DNA of 21,386 nucleotides from JAJYTL01 sp046705265 (GTDB taxonomy: Bacteria; Pseudomonadota; Alphaproteobacteria; Ferrovibrionales; Ferrovibrionaceae). The notes under the pieces were generated by a model. It was not told where the DNA came from. It searched no databases and saw only the letters and a program-made list of their open reading frames with translations. How positions within the stretch are numbered: the first letter of the stretch is position 1; the number at the start of each line of letters is the position of its first letter. Shown one piece after another: positions 1-6,834 of this stretch. Location: assembly GCA_046705265.1 (NCBI GenBank), contig JBJKQL010000049.1, positions 1-21,386 of the forward strand. The letters are read 5' to 3'. The translations under genes and the position numbers were made by a program.

Positions 1-141
1 GGGACGAAAGCCGCCTTGGGGAAAGTGGTAATGCGCTATGAACCAATGTGGCACAGGGCATTTGCCGGCTAGCACAGGTGAATGACGGCTTTGTTCGGGC
101 GACAAATTTCAAAGTGAGGCACGACCATAGAACGTTGGCCC

Positions 142-155
142 TTGACGCGGATCAA
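142..155 (+). promoter_or_regulatory. FNR/FixK-type anaerobox upstream of the stress-protein gene
   Basis: The sequence TTGAC-GCGG-ATCAA is a near-perfect match to the FNR/FixK consensus TTGAY-N4-RTCAA. Its centre is about 86 bases upstream of the stress-protein ATG at 235. If it works at the usual class II distance of about 41 bases, transcription would start near position 190. I infer control by a CRP/FNR-family regulator responding to low oxygen. A second box of the same form lies at 3815-3828. The rest of 1-234 shows no convincing gene. Confidence 0.65.
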
Positions 156-234
156 TACGCAAGCCGGCTTAGGCCCTATTGTCTTATCGGCATCACCTTG
201 TCGCCACGCGCTTTCAAGCGGGAGAAGAGGTCTC

Positions 235-1062
235 ATGTACGCGACCCTGATGGTTCACCTCGAAGTTTATCGCGAGAACAGCCAGCTTTTACGGATCGCG
301 AGCGACGTGGCCGAGCGATTCGACGCGGCCGTGATCGGCATCACGGCCTGTCAGCCGATCCAGATCGTTTACGGTGATGGCTATATCTCGGGCTACGCAC
401 TGGGGGAGGAGCGTGACGATCTCGAAAAAGGCATGAAAACCCTTGAGGACCAGTTTCGCGCCGCATTGGAGAAACAGGGACGAAACCTGGAATGGCGTGC
501 GTCGGTAACCTTCGGCTCGCCGTCCGAGTATGTCGCTGGCGAGGCTCGCAGCGCGGATCTCGTCGTCACGGGCGTGGCGCGAGGCCAATCGTGGCTCGAT
601 ACCGCGCGCCGAACCAACATCAGCGATCTCGTCATGCGGATCGGCCGGCCGGTTCTCATTGTCCCCCCTCATGTCGGGACGCTCAGCGCAAAGAATATCT
701 TGGTCGGCTGGAAGGACACCCGCGAGGCGCGCCGCGCGGTCAGCGATGCGCTGCCATTCCTGAAGAACGCCTCGCGGGTCGTCGTCGTCGAGGCGGCGGA
801 CGATGTTCTTCTCGCCGACGCGCAGAGGAACGTCCAGGACGTCGCGGCCTGGCTGAAGCGCCATGGCGCCAAGGCAGAGGCACTGGCCCTTGAGCCGAAA
901 CAGGAAGCAACCACCGAACTCGCCGCCGTCGCGACCATGGTAGATGCCGATCTGATCGTTGCTGGCGCCTACGGGCACAGCCGGTTCCGCGAATGGGTGC
1001 TCGGCGGCGTGACCCGCGATATTATGGAGCATCCCGGCAACTGCTCGCTGGTATCTCATTGA
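235..1062 (+). CDS. Universal stress protein with two Usp domains
   Basis: This 275-aa cytoplasmic protein has two tandem UspA-like domains. The first covers about residues 1-145 and ends in the typical DLVVTGVARG and PVLIVPP segments. The second covers about 150-275 and carries the nucleotide-binding signature GAYGHSR followed by a GGVTRDIM segment, fitting G-x2-G-x9-G-S/T. Usp proteins bind ATP or AMP and help cells survive energy or oxygen limitation; no specific substrate is implied. The ATG at 235 was chosen because GGAGAAGAGG lies just upstream and the family N-terminus begins there, although the frame stays open further upstream. An FNR/FixK-like box lies at 142-155, and the alcohol dehydrogenase gene follows after 46 bases on the same strand, so the two are probably cotranscribed. 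Family assignment is secure; the low-oxygen role is inferred. Confidence 0.93.
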   Translation: MYATLMVHLEVYRENSQLLRIASDVAERFDAAVIGITACQPIQIVYGDGYISGYALGEERDDLEKGMKTLEDQFRAALEKQGRNLEWRASVTFGSPSEYVAGEARSADLVVTGVARGQSWLDTARRTNISDLVMRIGRPVLIVPPHVGTLSAKNILVGWKDTREARRAVSDALPFLKNASRVVVVEAADDVLLADAQRNVQDVAAWLKRHGAKAEALALEPKQEATTELAAVATMVDADLIVAGAYGHSRFREWVLGGVTRDIMEHPGNCSLVSH

Positions 1063-1108
1063 TGGCATGGCGAGCCGGCGACCTGAAGCGCCGGGACAGG
1101 AGAACGCC

Positions 1109-2092
1109 GTGCAAGCAATGGAGCTGAAGAAGCCGCGAACTGCCCTCGAGTGGCGGGAACGACCCGATCTTCAACCGGGACCGGGCGAGATCCGGGTAAA
1201 GGTTCTGGCCTGTGGCGTCTGCCGCACCGATCTTCACGTGGTTGACGGCGACTTGCCCAAACCCAAGCTTCCGATCATCCCCGGCCATGAGATCGTCGGC
1301 CGAATCGACGCGATCGGAAGCGGCGTCAACGGCCTCAGGCTCGGTGAGCGTGTCGGCATCCCCTGGCTCGGCCATACCTGTGGCGTCTGCCCCTACTGCG
1401 CCGGCGGCGAGGAAAATCTCTGCGACCGGCCGCTCTTCACCGGCTATACCCGGGACGGCGGCTTCGCGACGGCGGCGGTCACCGACGCGCGGTACGCGTT
1501 CCCTCTCGGCGAGCGGGGTACCGACGTCGCGCTCGCGCCCTTGCTCTGCGCCGGGCTGATCGGCTGGCGCTCGCTCATCATCGCCGGTAAGGGCCAAAGG
1601 CTCGGTCTCTATGGCTTCGGCGCCGCCGCCCATATCGTCGCCCAAGTCGCGATCTGGCAGGGACGATCAGTTTTTGCCTTTACCCGTCCGGGCGACGCCA
1701 CGAGCCAGGCCTTCGCCCGGCGGCTCGGCGCCGTCTGGGCCGGCGGCTCCAATGAGGCTCCGCCGGTACCCCTTGACGCGGCGATTATCTATGCGGCCGT
1801 CGGCGAGCTCGTTCCCTTGGCCCTGCAAGCGGTCCGCAAAGGCGGCCGCGTGGTCTGCGCCGGCATACACATGAGCGACATCCCAACCTTTCCCTACCGG
1901 CTGCTCTGGGAGGAACGTCAGCTTGTCTCGGTCGCCAACCTGACCCGCCAAGACGGCATCGACTTTTTGCGGCTCGCGCCGGAAATCGGCGTCGAGACCA
2001 AAACCACTTCCTATCCGCTCAGCGAAGCCAACCGGGCACTTGCCGATCTTCGCGCCGGCCGCTTCGAAGGCGCCGCCGTCCTGGTTCCCTGA
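1109..2092 (+). CDS. Zinc-dependent alcohol dehydrogenase (MDR family)
   Basis: This 327-aa medium-chain dehydrogenase would interconvert alcohols and aldehydes using NAD(P). Catalytic zinc ligands are visible as Cys38 (ACGVCRTDLH), His60-Glu61 (PGHE) and Cys147. The structural zinc site is Cys91, Cys94, Cys97 and Cys105 (CGVCPYCAGGEENLC). The Rossmann dinucleotide motif is GFGAAAH near 169-175, with alanine at the third glycine position. I chose the GTG at 1109 because it is preceded by GGGACAGGAG and matches the usual family N-terminus (VQAMEL...). An ATG at 1067 would add 14 residues unlike the family, and an ATG at 1118 is also possible. It lies 46 bases behind the stress-protein gene, probably in the same FNR/FixK-controlled unit, and converges with the kinase-fusion gene. 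A fermentative or aldehyde-detoxifying role at low oxygen is plausible; the substrate is unknown. Confidence 0.92.
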   Translation: MQAMELKKPRTALEWRERPDLQPGPGEIRVKVLACGVCRTDLHVVDGDLPKPKLPIIPGHEIVGRIDAIGSGVNGLRLGERVGIPWLGHTCGVCPYCAGGEENLCDRPLFTGYTRDGGFATAAVTDARYAFPLGERGTDVALAPLLCAGLIGWRSLIIAGKGQRLGLYGFGAAAHIVAQVAIWQGRSVFAFTRPGDATSQAFARRLGAVWAGGSNEAPPVPLDAAIIYAAVGELVPLALQAVRKGGRVVCAGIHMSDIPTFPYRLLWEERQLVSVANLTRQDGIDFLRLAPEIGVETKTTSYPLSEANRALADLRAGRFEGAAVLVP

Positions 2093-2171
2093 TCGACCGG
2101 CCCTGCCTCCCCGTTCGCGATGAGGCTGCACCGACAGGCCGCACCGATATGGTGAGCGGGCGCCTGGTGGG

Positions 2172-3734
2172 TCAGTTCCGAGGCGCGGCCCCCGCTGAGC
2201 GGATAAGATCGAGAGCCGCGGCCTTCAGCGCATCGAGCGCCGCTTCGGCGCCGAGCCGAGGCCACGCAACCACGCCGGTCCCTTGCCTCACCTGTGCGGC
2301 GACAATTGCCGCTGTGGCATCGGAGGCATCCCCCCGTCTGGCGTCGACGCGACGCATCAGAACCGCGAGCGGCGCTTCGAGCCAAATGCCGCTGAAGGGA
2401 ACCCCGCGCCGCGCCGCCACCTCGGCAATCGCTTCGCGATCCACCGGCCGGAGGTGCGTCGCATCGACGATCACCGCCTGCCCGGCACGGAGTGCGGTCT
2501 CGGCAAGATCGTAGAGACGCTGATAGACCTTGGCCGAAACCTCGGCACGATAGGCCGATTTCGGCAGCCGCACGGTCTCTGGCATGCCGAAGAGACGCTT
2601 GCGCTCGACGTCGCTGGAAAAATGAAGCGCCCCCGGCGCGCGGCCGAGGTCCGGCGCCAGCGCGGCGGCGAGCGTCGACTTTCCGGTTCCCGACAAGCCG
2701 CCGACCGCGACGAGCCGCACCTGCGAGGCTTCGAGGAAACGCGCCGCGGCCTCGAAATAAGCGCGGGCCGCGGCGCGGCGCGGCGCCTTCGCTGGATCGA
2801 GGCGAATTTCGGCGGCGATGACCTTGGCCCGGATCGCCGCGCGCAGACTAAGAAAGAGCGGCAAGGCAGCAAGGCCCGCAATTTCGTGCAGTGGGTCTTC
2901 GACCGCGCCGAGATAGCGGTTAAGCACGCGATTGGCCTCAAGGCGCAGGCCGCGCTCGCATAGGTCCATAAGCAGGAAGGCGAGGTCATAAAGGATATCG
3001 GAAGTGGCAATCGCCTCATCGAATTCGATGGCATCAAAAAGCACGGGCTCACCCTCGATCAAGACGATATTACCGAGATGCAGATCTCCATGACAAAGGC
3101 GGACGGCGCCGGCCGCGGCGCGGCGATCGAGGAGGGGCCGTGCCTGATCGAAAGCCGTCGTCAGCGCCTTGTCGAACGCGACAAGCTCGTGGCGCGGAAA
3201 CAGGCCTTCTCCTGTTGCCAATTCATCGACGGTCTGTCGCAAAAGCCGGCCGAAAGCTGCCGTCGCCGCCTCACCGTTTCGCCGCGGCGCCCGGCGATGC
3301 GAGGCGGCGACGGCCTCGGCCAATTTGTCGGTCAGCGCCACACCGAGCGGACCTTTTGCCACCAGGTGGTCTAGCGTTGCGGTTTCATCGAAGCGACGCA
3401 TATGAACCGCCCATTCGAGCACCTCGCCCGTACCGCCGAGGCGAAGCCCATCGCGGGTGCGCGTGACCGGCACGACACCGAGATAAATCCCGGGCGCGTT
3501 GGCACGGTTGACGGCAATCTCGGCCTCGCAAGCCAAGCGTCTCTTTTCCAATGTGGAGAAATCCATATAGGGATAGCGCACTGCGCGCTTCACCTTGTAA
3601 ACCTCGGTGCCGGCAAGAAAGACGGCCGCGCCATGCGTATCGATGCGGATCACGGGCTCCGCGCGGCCATGGGTCACGGGATTTTGCAGGAAGGCGAAAA
3701 CCTCGCCCTGATTACCCCCTGCCGAAGAATTCAT
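2172..3734 (-). CDS. Fused aminoglycoside-phosphotransferase-like / P-loop kinase protein
   Basis: This 520-aa protein fuses two domains, an architecture I know as COG2187 plus COG0645. The N-terminal half (about 10-310) is a protein-kinase-like phosphotransferase with the catalytic loop HGDLHLGN at 215-222 and the metal-binding IEFD aspartate near 239. The C-terminal half (about 335-515) is an AAA/zeta-toxin-like P-loop kinase with the Walker A motif GLSGTGKST at 346-354. The physiological substrate is unknown, and a role in antibiotic resistance should not be assumed. The ATG at 3734 places the start a few residues before the conserved region; a GTG at 3761 would add nine residues. An FNR/FixK-like box lies at 3815-3828. 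The gene converges with the alcohol dehydrogenase gene, leaving 79 bases between the stops. A truncated paralogous fragment of its first third lies at 6835-7205. Confidence 0.9.
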   Translation of the reverse strand: MNSSAGGNQGEVFAFLQNPVTHGRAEPVIRIDTHGAAVFLAGTEVYKVKRAVRYPYMDFSTLEKRRLACEAEIAVNRANAPGIYLGVVPVTRTRDGLRLGGTGEVLEWAVHMRRFDETATLDHLVAKGPLGVALTDKLAEAVAASHRRAPRRNGEAATAAFGRLLRQTVDELATGEGLFPRHELVAFDKALTTAFDQARPLLDRRAAAGAVRLCHGDLHLGNIVLIEGEPVLFDAIEFDEAIATSDILYDLAFLLMDLCERGLRLEANRVLNRYLGAVEDPLHEIAGLAALPLFLSLRAAIRAKVIAAEIRLDPAKAPRRAAARAYFEAAARFLEASQVRLVAVGGLSGTGKSTLAAALAPDLGRAPGALHFSSDVERKRLFGMPETVRLPKSAYRAEVSAKVYQRLYDLAETALRAGQAVIVDATHLRPVDREAIAEVAARRGVPFSGIWLEAPLAVLMRRVDARRGDASDATAAIVAAQVRQGTGVVAWPRLGAEAALDALKAAALDLIRSAGAAPRN

Positions 3735-3814
3735 CGGCCCGTTCCGCTTATGATGCGACACGCCTCGCCCGTGCCCCCCGATCGCGAGCGCATCATCACG
3801 ACGATAGCGGCGCC

Positions 3815-3828
3815 TTGACCTCGATCAA
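3815..3828 (-). promoter_or_regulatory. FNR/FixK-type anaerobox upstream of the kinase-fusion gene
   Basis: The sequence TTGAC-CTCG-ATCAA has the same two half sites as the box at 142-155. Its centre is about 88 bases upstream of the ATG at 3734. A class II position would put the transcription start near 3780, leaving a leader of about 45 bases. Two matching boxes flanking a convergent three-gene block are unlikely to be coincidence. The cognate regulator is not in the window. Confidence 0.65.
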
Positions 3829-3917
3829 GTCCCCTCCGGACCGGGCGGCACTTCGCGCTTCCGGTGGTTAAACCGGAAGAAGTGGGTGCGGTGCAGTTCG
3901 CGCCCTGAGCCCGGCGA

Positions 3918-4698
3918 TCACGAATCGATGCCGTGATGCCACTGCATCAAGACGCTCTGCTTTTGGTGCCACAGGCACAGCCAAGTGAATGCAATCGTGG
4001 CTCGTCGCGCCCACCCATTGTCCGCCTTGGCAAGACCTTTCTCATGCCGTCTGGCGCCGCTCTCATGCGATGAACTGGTGAGGCCGACGTCGCGGCCAAC
4101 CCCTTCGCATTTCGGTAGTCACGGCAGAATACCTCGTGTACCAACAGGTCTGAGGTCTCGATGCTAAGGGCGTGAGCGTGTTCCAACTGCAAGACCATCG
4201 CGGTTTGCCCCGGCTGCGGTGCCCGTTCGAGGTGTTCCCGCTGGGCCGAGTCGATTTGTTTGATCTGCGTATTGACGAACTGCAAATGCGCTACCTCCTG
4301 CTCGAATCCTGCCAAAGTATTAGGCGGGACGGGAGCCCCCCCGGCGTGCGCGCAGTATCGAGACGAGCTGCCACACTGCGCAATTTCGGATTGAAGCCGC
4401 GAATGCGGAAGTGCACGAAGGAGGCTTTCATCCGATTGATCAGGCTCGTACGCTTGCCTACCGAATCCTTACGCTCGCGGTTTGGGCGCTTCGCGTCCCC
4501 CTCTTCCAGCGTCGGAATCACAGCCATGCTGGAGTGTTTTTCCTCGTCTCTCGGTCGGCCGAGAAAAACCTACTTGAGTTGTCCGACATCCAGCCGGTCG
4601 GTCTTCCCCCGCCGATGTTCGCGCGACACCGCAATGATTGTCCTCTGTTGGTTAAGGGCGACGGGAAATTTGCCGATATCATTCTTCGGTCGAGACAT
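3918..4698 (-). pseudogene. Decayed IS110-family transposase
   Basis: Read leftward from the ATG at 4698, the sequence gives a recognisable IS110-family transposase broken into several frames. In order it shows MSRPKNDIGKFPVALNQQ, then SREHRR and KTDRLD, then VIPTLEEGDAKRPNRER, INRMKA and IRGFNPKLR. These are followed by the coiled segment NTQIKQIDSAQREHLERAP, then IETSDLLVHEVFCRDYRN and a tail resembling the usual TWLCLWHQKQS region, ending at a TGA at 3918-3920. About 100 residues that normally lie between the N-terminus and the SREHRR segment are missing. There is a stop shortly after KTDRLD, frame changes occur near 4300 and 4000, and the normal C-terminus is absent. The element is clearly dead. 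The family call rests on remembered IS110 sequence; no search was run. Confidence 0.82.
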
Positions 4699-4837
4699 GG
4701 CACTTCTCCTTCAGTTCCATCACACCGACGATGTTATCTCGTTGCCTGCCTCCACGGCATCTTCGCCATGATGTCAGGAACGAGGTCCGGACGGGCCGGC
4801 CTCAAACATCGCAAGGAGGAATGTCTGCCGTGAATCA

Positions 4838-5410
4838 CTAAGTCGGGCTCGATGCTTCGATCAAGGAGACAGCGATCTGCGTGATGGAGGAGAGGGGAAA
4901 GGCTGTCCGAGAGTGCCAGGCGGCCACCTCGCCGGTGAGGGTGGCCTGATCGGTAGCGCAACGGGCCAGGCATTGCCGGTCGAGGATGCCGATCTCGATC
5001 TCGGCCATGTTCAGCCAGCTGGCGTGCATGGGTGTGAAATGCAATTGGATACGGCGGAGGACGCTGGCAGCAGCTTCCTCGCCAAGGACCTCCTGGAAAC
5101 TGCTGCGCAGATCAGTGTTGAGGGTTGTCCAGCACGAGGTGCACCTTGCGCGCCTGGGGGTAGCAGCGGCGCAGCTTTCGGCAGACAAAGCGGACAAAAT
5201 GCTCCTTGGTGCGCCGCTCGGTCACCTGCACGTGGCGCTTTTTCCCGCGCGGTTCGACGGCCACGACGATGTTGCAGGTGCCAGCGCGCTTGTACTCATA
5301 GTCCTGCCGCAGCGGCGCCCCGGGCTTGGCCGGCAGCGAACGACGCGTCTCGCGCAACAATTGCTTACTCTTCTCGTCCAAGCAGATCACTGGCTCCTTG
5401 GTTTGAGCGC
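4838..5410 (-). pseudogene. Truncated, frameshifted IS630-family transposase
   Basis: The leftward translation carries the IS630 DDE core. The first aspartate is in VICLDEKSKQLL (about 5390), the second in VHLVLDN (about 5130), and the glutamate segment is HASWLNMAEIEIGIL. One extra base in the GGG run at 5122-5124 shifts the frame between LVLDN and LNTDLRSS, so the first part runs into a stop at 5112. The N-terminal ~150 residues expected before CLDEK are missing; at 5411-5428 the sequence passes directly into an ISNCY remnant. The C-terminus leaves the family pattern after GEVAAW. It is a non-functional remnant, probably cut by a neighbouring insertion. Sequence from 4699 to 4837 holds no gene I can recognise. 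Confidence 0.82.
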
Positions 5411-5427
5411 GGGACGGTTTCGTCGTC

Positions 5428-5650
5428 CTAAGCTGCGCTGCGCCAGAGACGCCGGAACTGCCGCTCCGACATTCCTAAAAGCCCGCCCGCCTCCATCATC
5501 TATAGTTTCCTCGCCTCCCAGCGGTTCAATAGGTCGAGAAACTTCTGCATCCTGCGGTCCGGTAGCCACATTGCCCGGTCCATCCATGTGCCTCCTTCCC
5601 GGAGGCATATACCGGACAACTCGTGTGCTACCGAATCCGGACAACTCGTG
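5428..5650 (-). mobile_element. ISNCY (IS1202-like) remnant: left end and transposase N-terminus
   Basis: Read leftward from the ATG at 5583, the translation is MDRAMWLPDRRMQKFLDLLN, a stop after RWEARKL, then MMEAGGLLGMSERQFRRLW and another stop near 5428. This matches the N-terminal helix-turn-helix region of ISNCY/IS1202-type transposases, which typically have a DRRM...F...L.RWE segment and a LGMSERTFRR segment. Only about 50 of the usual 400-plus residues survive, with an in-frame stop. The upstream part (5584-5650) would be the element's terminal sequence and contains two direct copies of a 14-base motif. The remnant adjoins the IS630 fragment without a gap. Confidence 0.68.
5612..5650. 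repeat. Two direct copies of CCGGACAACTCGTG
   Basis: The 14-base sequence CCGGACAACTCGTG occurs identically at 5612-5625 and 5637-5650, offset by 25 bases. It lies at the presumed terminus of the ISNCY remnant. Repeated short motifs next to an IS end commonly serve as transposase binding sites, and I infer that here. The outer copy probably marks the element's boundary. Confidence 0.75.
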
Positions 5651-5678
5651 AGCTTACGACACTGATTGAGTCAGCGTG

Positions 5679-5745
5679 TTGCGATCGGGTGGGGATCCAT
5701 ATAATATGTGACACGATACTAGAAATTGCTGTCGGCATGCAATTT
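5679..5745 (+). promoter_or_regulatory. Candidate sigma70-like promoter followed by a 7-bp inverted repeat
   Basis: A perfect TATAAT lies at 5700-5705, with TTGCGA at 5679-5684. The spacer is 15 bases, shorter than the preferred 17, so the promoter is tentative. Just downstream, AAATTGC at 5723-5729 and GCAATTT at 5739-5745 form a perfect 7-bp inverted repeat with a 9-base spacer, which could be an operator or an RNA hairpin. A transcript from here would run through both copies of the long repeat and into the cytochrome gene. Confidence 0.35.
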
Positions 5746-5757
5746 GTTGCGCGGTCG

Positions 5758-5920
5758 CGCAACTTTGAGCGCGACTAAGTATAAAGATGTCATCATTCTA
5801 CCTCAGATCTTCGGGTAAATTGTCGCTGCGCCGAAATGATACGGTACGGAAATTCCGTTCGCTGTTACATTCGCGCTCGCACGGTCGCAAGGCCGTCCGG
5901 ATAGGCCGTGAGAATTCGGA
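5758..5920 (+). repeat. Upstream copy (A) of a ~165-base imperfect direct repeat
   Basis: This copy begins CGCAACTTTGAGCGCGAC and ends GTGAGAATTCGGA. It aligns over its whole length with 5962-6130, with scattered substitutions and a small indel near 5829. It keeps an inverted repeat ACGGA-AAT-TCCGT at 5846-5858 and a hairpin ACGGTC-GCAA-GGCCGT at 5881-5896 with one G-U pair. No protein-coding frame spans the copy. It is followed by a seven-codon frame (ATG at 5935, starting MFRHRLA) that may be noise or the stub of a lost gene. Confidence 0.85.
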
Positions 5921-5961
5921 CTGATTCAGTAGCCATGTTTCGCCATCGTCTGGCATAGCCA

Positions 5962-6130
5962 CGCAACTTCGAGCGCGACCAACTATAAAGTTGTTATCAT
6001 TCTACCTGAGATCTTCGGGAAAATTGAAATCTTCGTGGCGCAGAAATGACGCGATACGGACATTCCGTTCGCAATTACATTCGCGCCAGCACGGCCGCAA
6101 GGCCGTCCGGATAGGCCGTGAGAATTCGGA
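5962..6130 (+). repeat. Downstream copy (B) of the ~165-base repeat, leader of the cytochrome gene
   Basis: This copy begins CGCAACTTCGAGCGCGAC and ends GTGAGAATTCGGA, 22 bases before the cytochrome ATG. It carries ACGGA-CAT-TCCGT at 6056-6068, so the palindrome arms match copy A while the centre differs. It also carries a perfect hairpin ACGGCC-GCAA-GGCCGT at 6091-6106. CACGGCC at 6090-6096 can instead pair with GGCCGTG at 6114-6120, giving two mutually exclusive helices. The position suggests a promoter/leader control region for the cytochrome gene. I recognise no known riboswitch class. Confidence 0.85.
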
Positions 6131-6152
6131 TTAATGAGGCAGGAGAATCTTG

Positions 6153-6674
6153 ATGTTACGAGGATTTATCTTCGGTGTATTGGCGACCATTTTTATTGCT
6201 CTGTTGTGCGGCTACATCGTGCTGAGCAACGGCCTTATACCGGCCAACGCCGATGCCACCCCCGGCGCACTGGAAACATGGGCGGCAGGGATATCGCTCG
6301 ATGCGACCCTCGCTCGCGACGCGCCAAAGGGGCCCGATCCAGTTGCATTGACGGACAAAAACCTGATTGCGGGAATCGACCTTTTTGGTCAGCACTGCGC
6401 TATCTGCCATGGCACTGCGCAGGGCGACAAATCGGCATCGCCGGTGGCGAAGGGCGAATATCCGCGGCCGCCGCAATTGGCAACGGACGGCGTCGAGGAC
6501 GACCCGGAAGGCGTCACGTTCTGGAAATTAAAGCACGGCATCCGCTGGACCGGCATGCCGTCGTGGAAGGGCACGCTGACCGACAAGCAGATGTGGACGC
6601 TGGCGCTGTTCCTGAAGCACATGGACAAGCTTCCCCCCGCAGCGGAGCAGGCCTGGCAAAAGGTCAAGAACTGA
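6153..6674 (+). CDS. Membrane-anchored class I c-type cytochrome
   Basis: This 173-aa monohaem cytochrome c has an uncleaved-looking N-terminal membrane segment at about residues 4-25 (FIFGVLATIFIALLCGYIVL), so the haem domain should sit in the periplasm. The haem-binding motif is CAICH at 82-86, and Met135 in GMPSW is the likely sixth ligand. The order is a linker, CxxCH, a YPRPP segment, then GIRWTGMPSW and a C-terminal helix, as in small electron-transfer cytochromes. The ATG at 6153 follows AGGCAGGAGA at good spacing; a TTG directly before it is also possible. It lies immediately downstream of repeat copy B and upstream of an 11-bp inverted repeat, and appears to be a single-gene unit. 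Its redox partner is unknown; delivery of electrons to a terminal oxidase is an inference. Confidence 0.92.
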   Translation: MLRGFIFGVLATIFIALLCGYIVLSNGLIPANADATPGALETWAAGISLDATLARDAPKGPDPVALTDKNLIAGIDLFGQHCAICHGTAQGDKSASPVAKGEYPRPPQLATDGVEDDPEGVTFWKLKHGIRWTGMPSWKGTLTDKQMWTLALFLKHMDKLPPAAEQAWQKVKN

Positions 6675-6701
6675 ACCATCGAGCATGAACACGTCACGCA
6701 C

Positions 6702-6740
6702 TCCCGCACGGGACATGTTCCAATCGACCCCCGTGCGGGA
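6702..6740. terminator. 11-bp perfect inverted repeat behind the cytochrome gene
   Basis: TCCCGCACGGG at 6702-6712 and CCCGTGCGGGA at 6730-6740 are perfectly complementary, with a 17-base loop, starting 28 bases after the cytochrome stop. The stem is long and GC-rich, but no T-run follows on either strand. It may be a terminator, an mRNA-stabilising 3' hairpin, or a protein-binding palindrome at the junction with the degenerate fragment that follows. Confidence 0.45.
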
Positions 6741-6834
6741 ACCGCGTTGTGCTGCGGCCGCGACCTGGAGGATCGCGGGTGTGCCGGAATTTGCCTGCTT
6801 CTGCTTAAGCGGTCTATTAGCGCCACATCGAGAG

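Noticed and set aside
289..1068. Long antisense open frame (259 codons) over the stress-protein gene
   Set aside because: It mirrors a well-supported Usp gene; its translation has no family pattern and is a GC-rich shadow.
5935..5958. Seven-codon frame MFRHRLA after repeat copy A
   Set aside because: Too short to support; possibly the stub of a lost gene, but equally likely chance.
5758..6130. CRISPR array in the repeated region
   Set aside because: There are only two long imperfect copies, with no short regular repeats or spacers and no cas genes.
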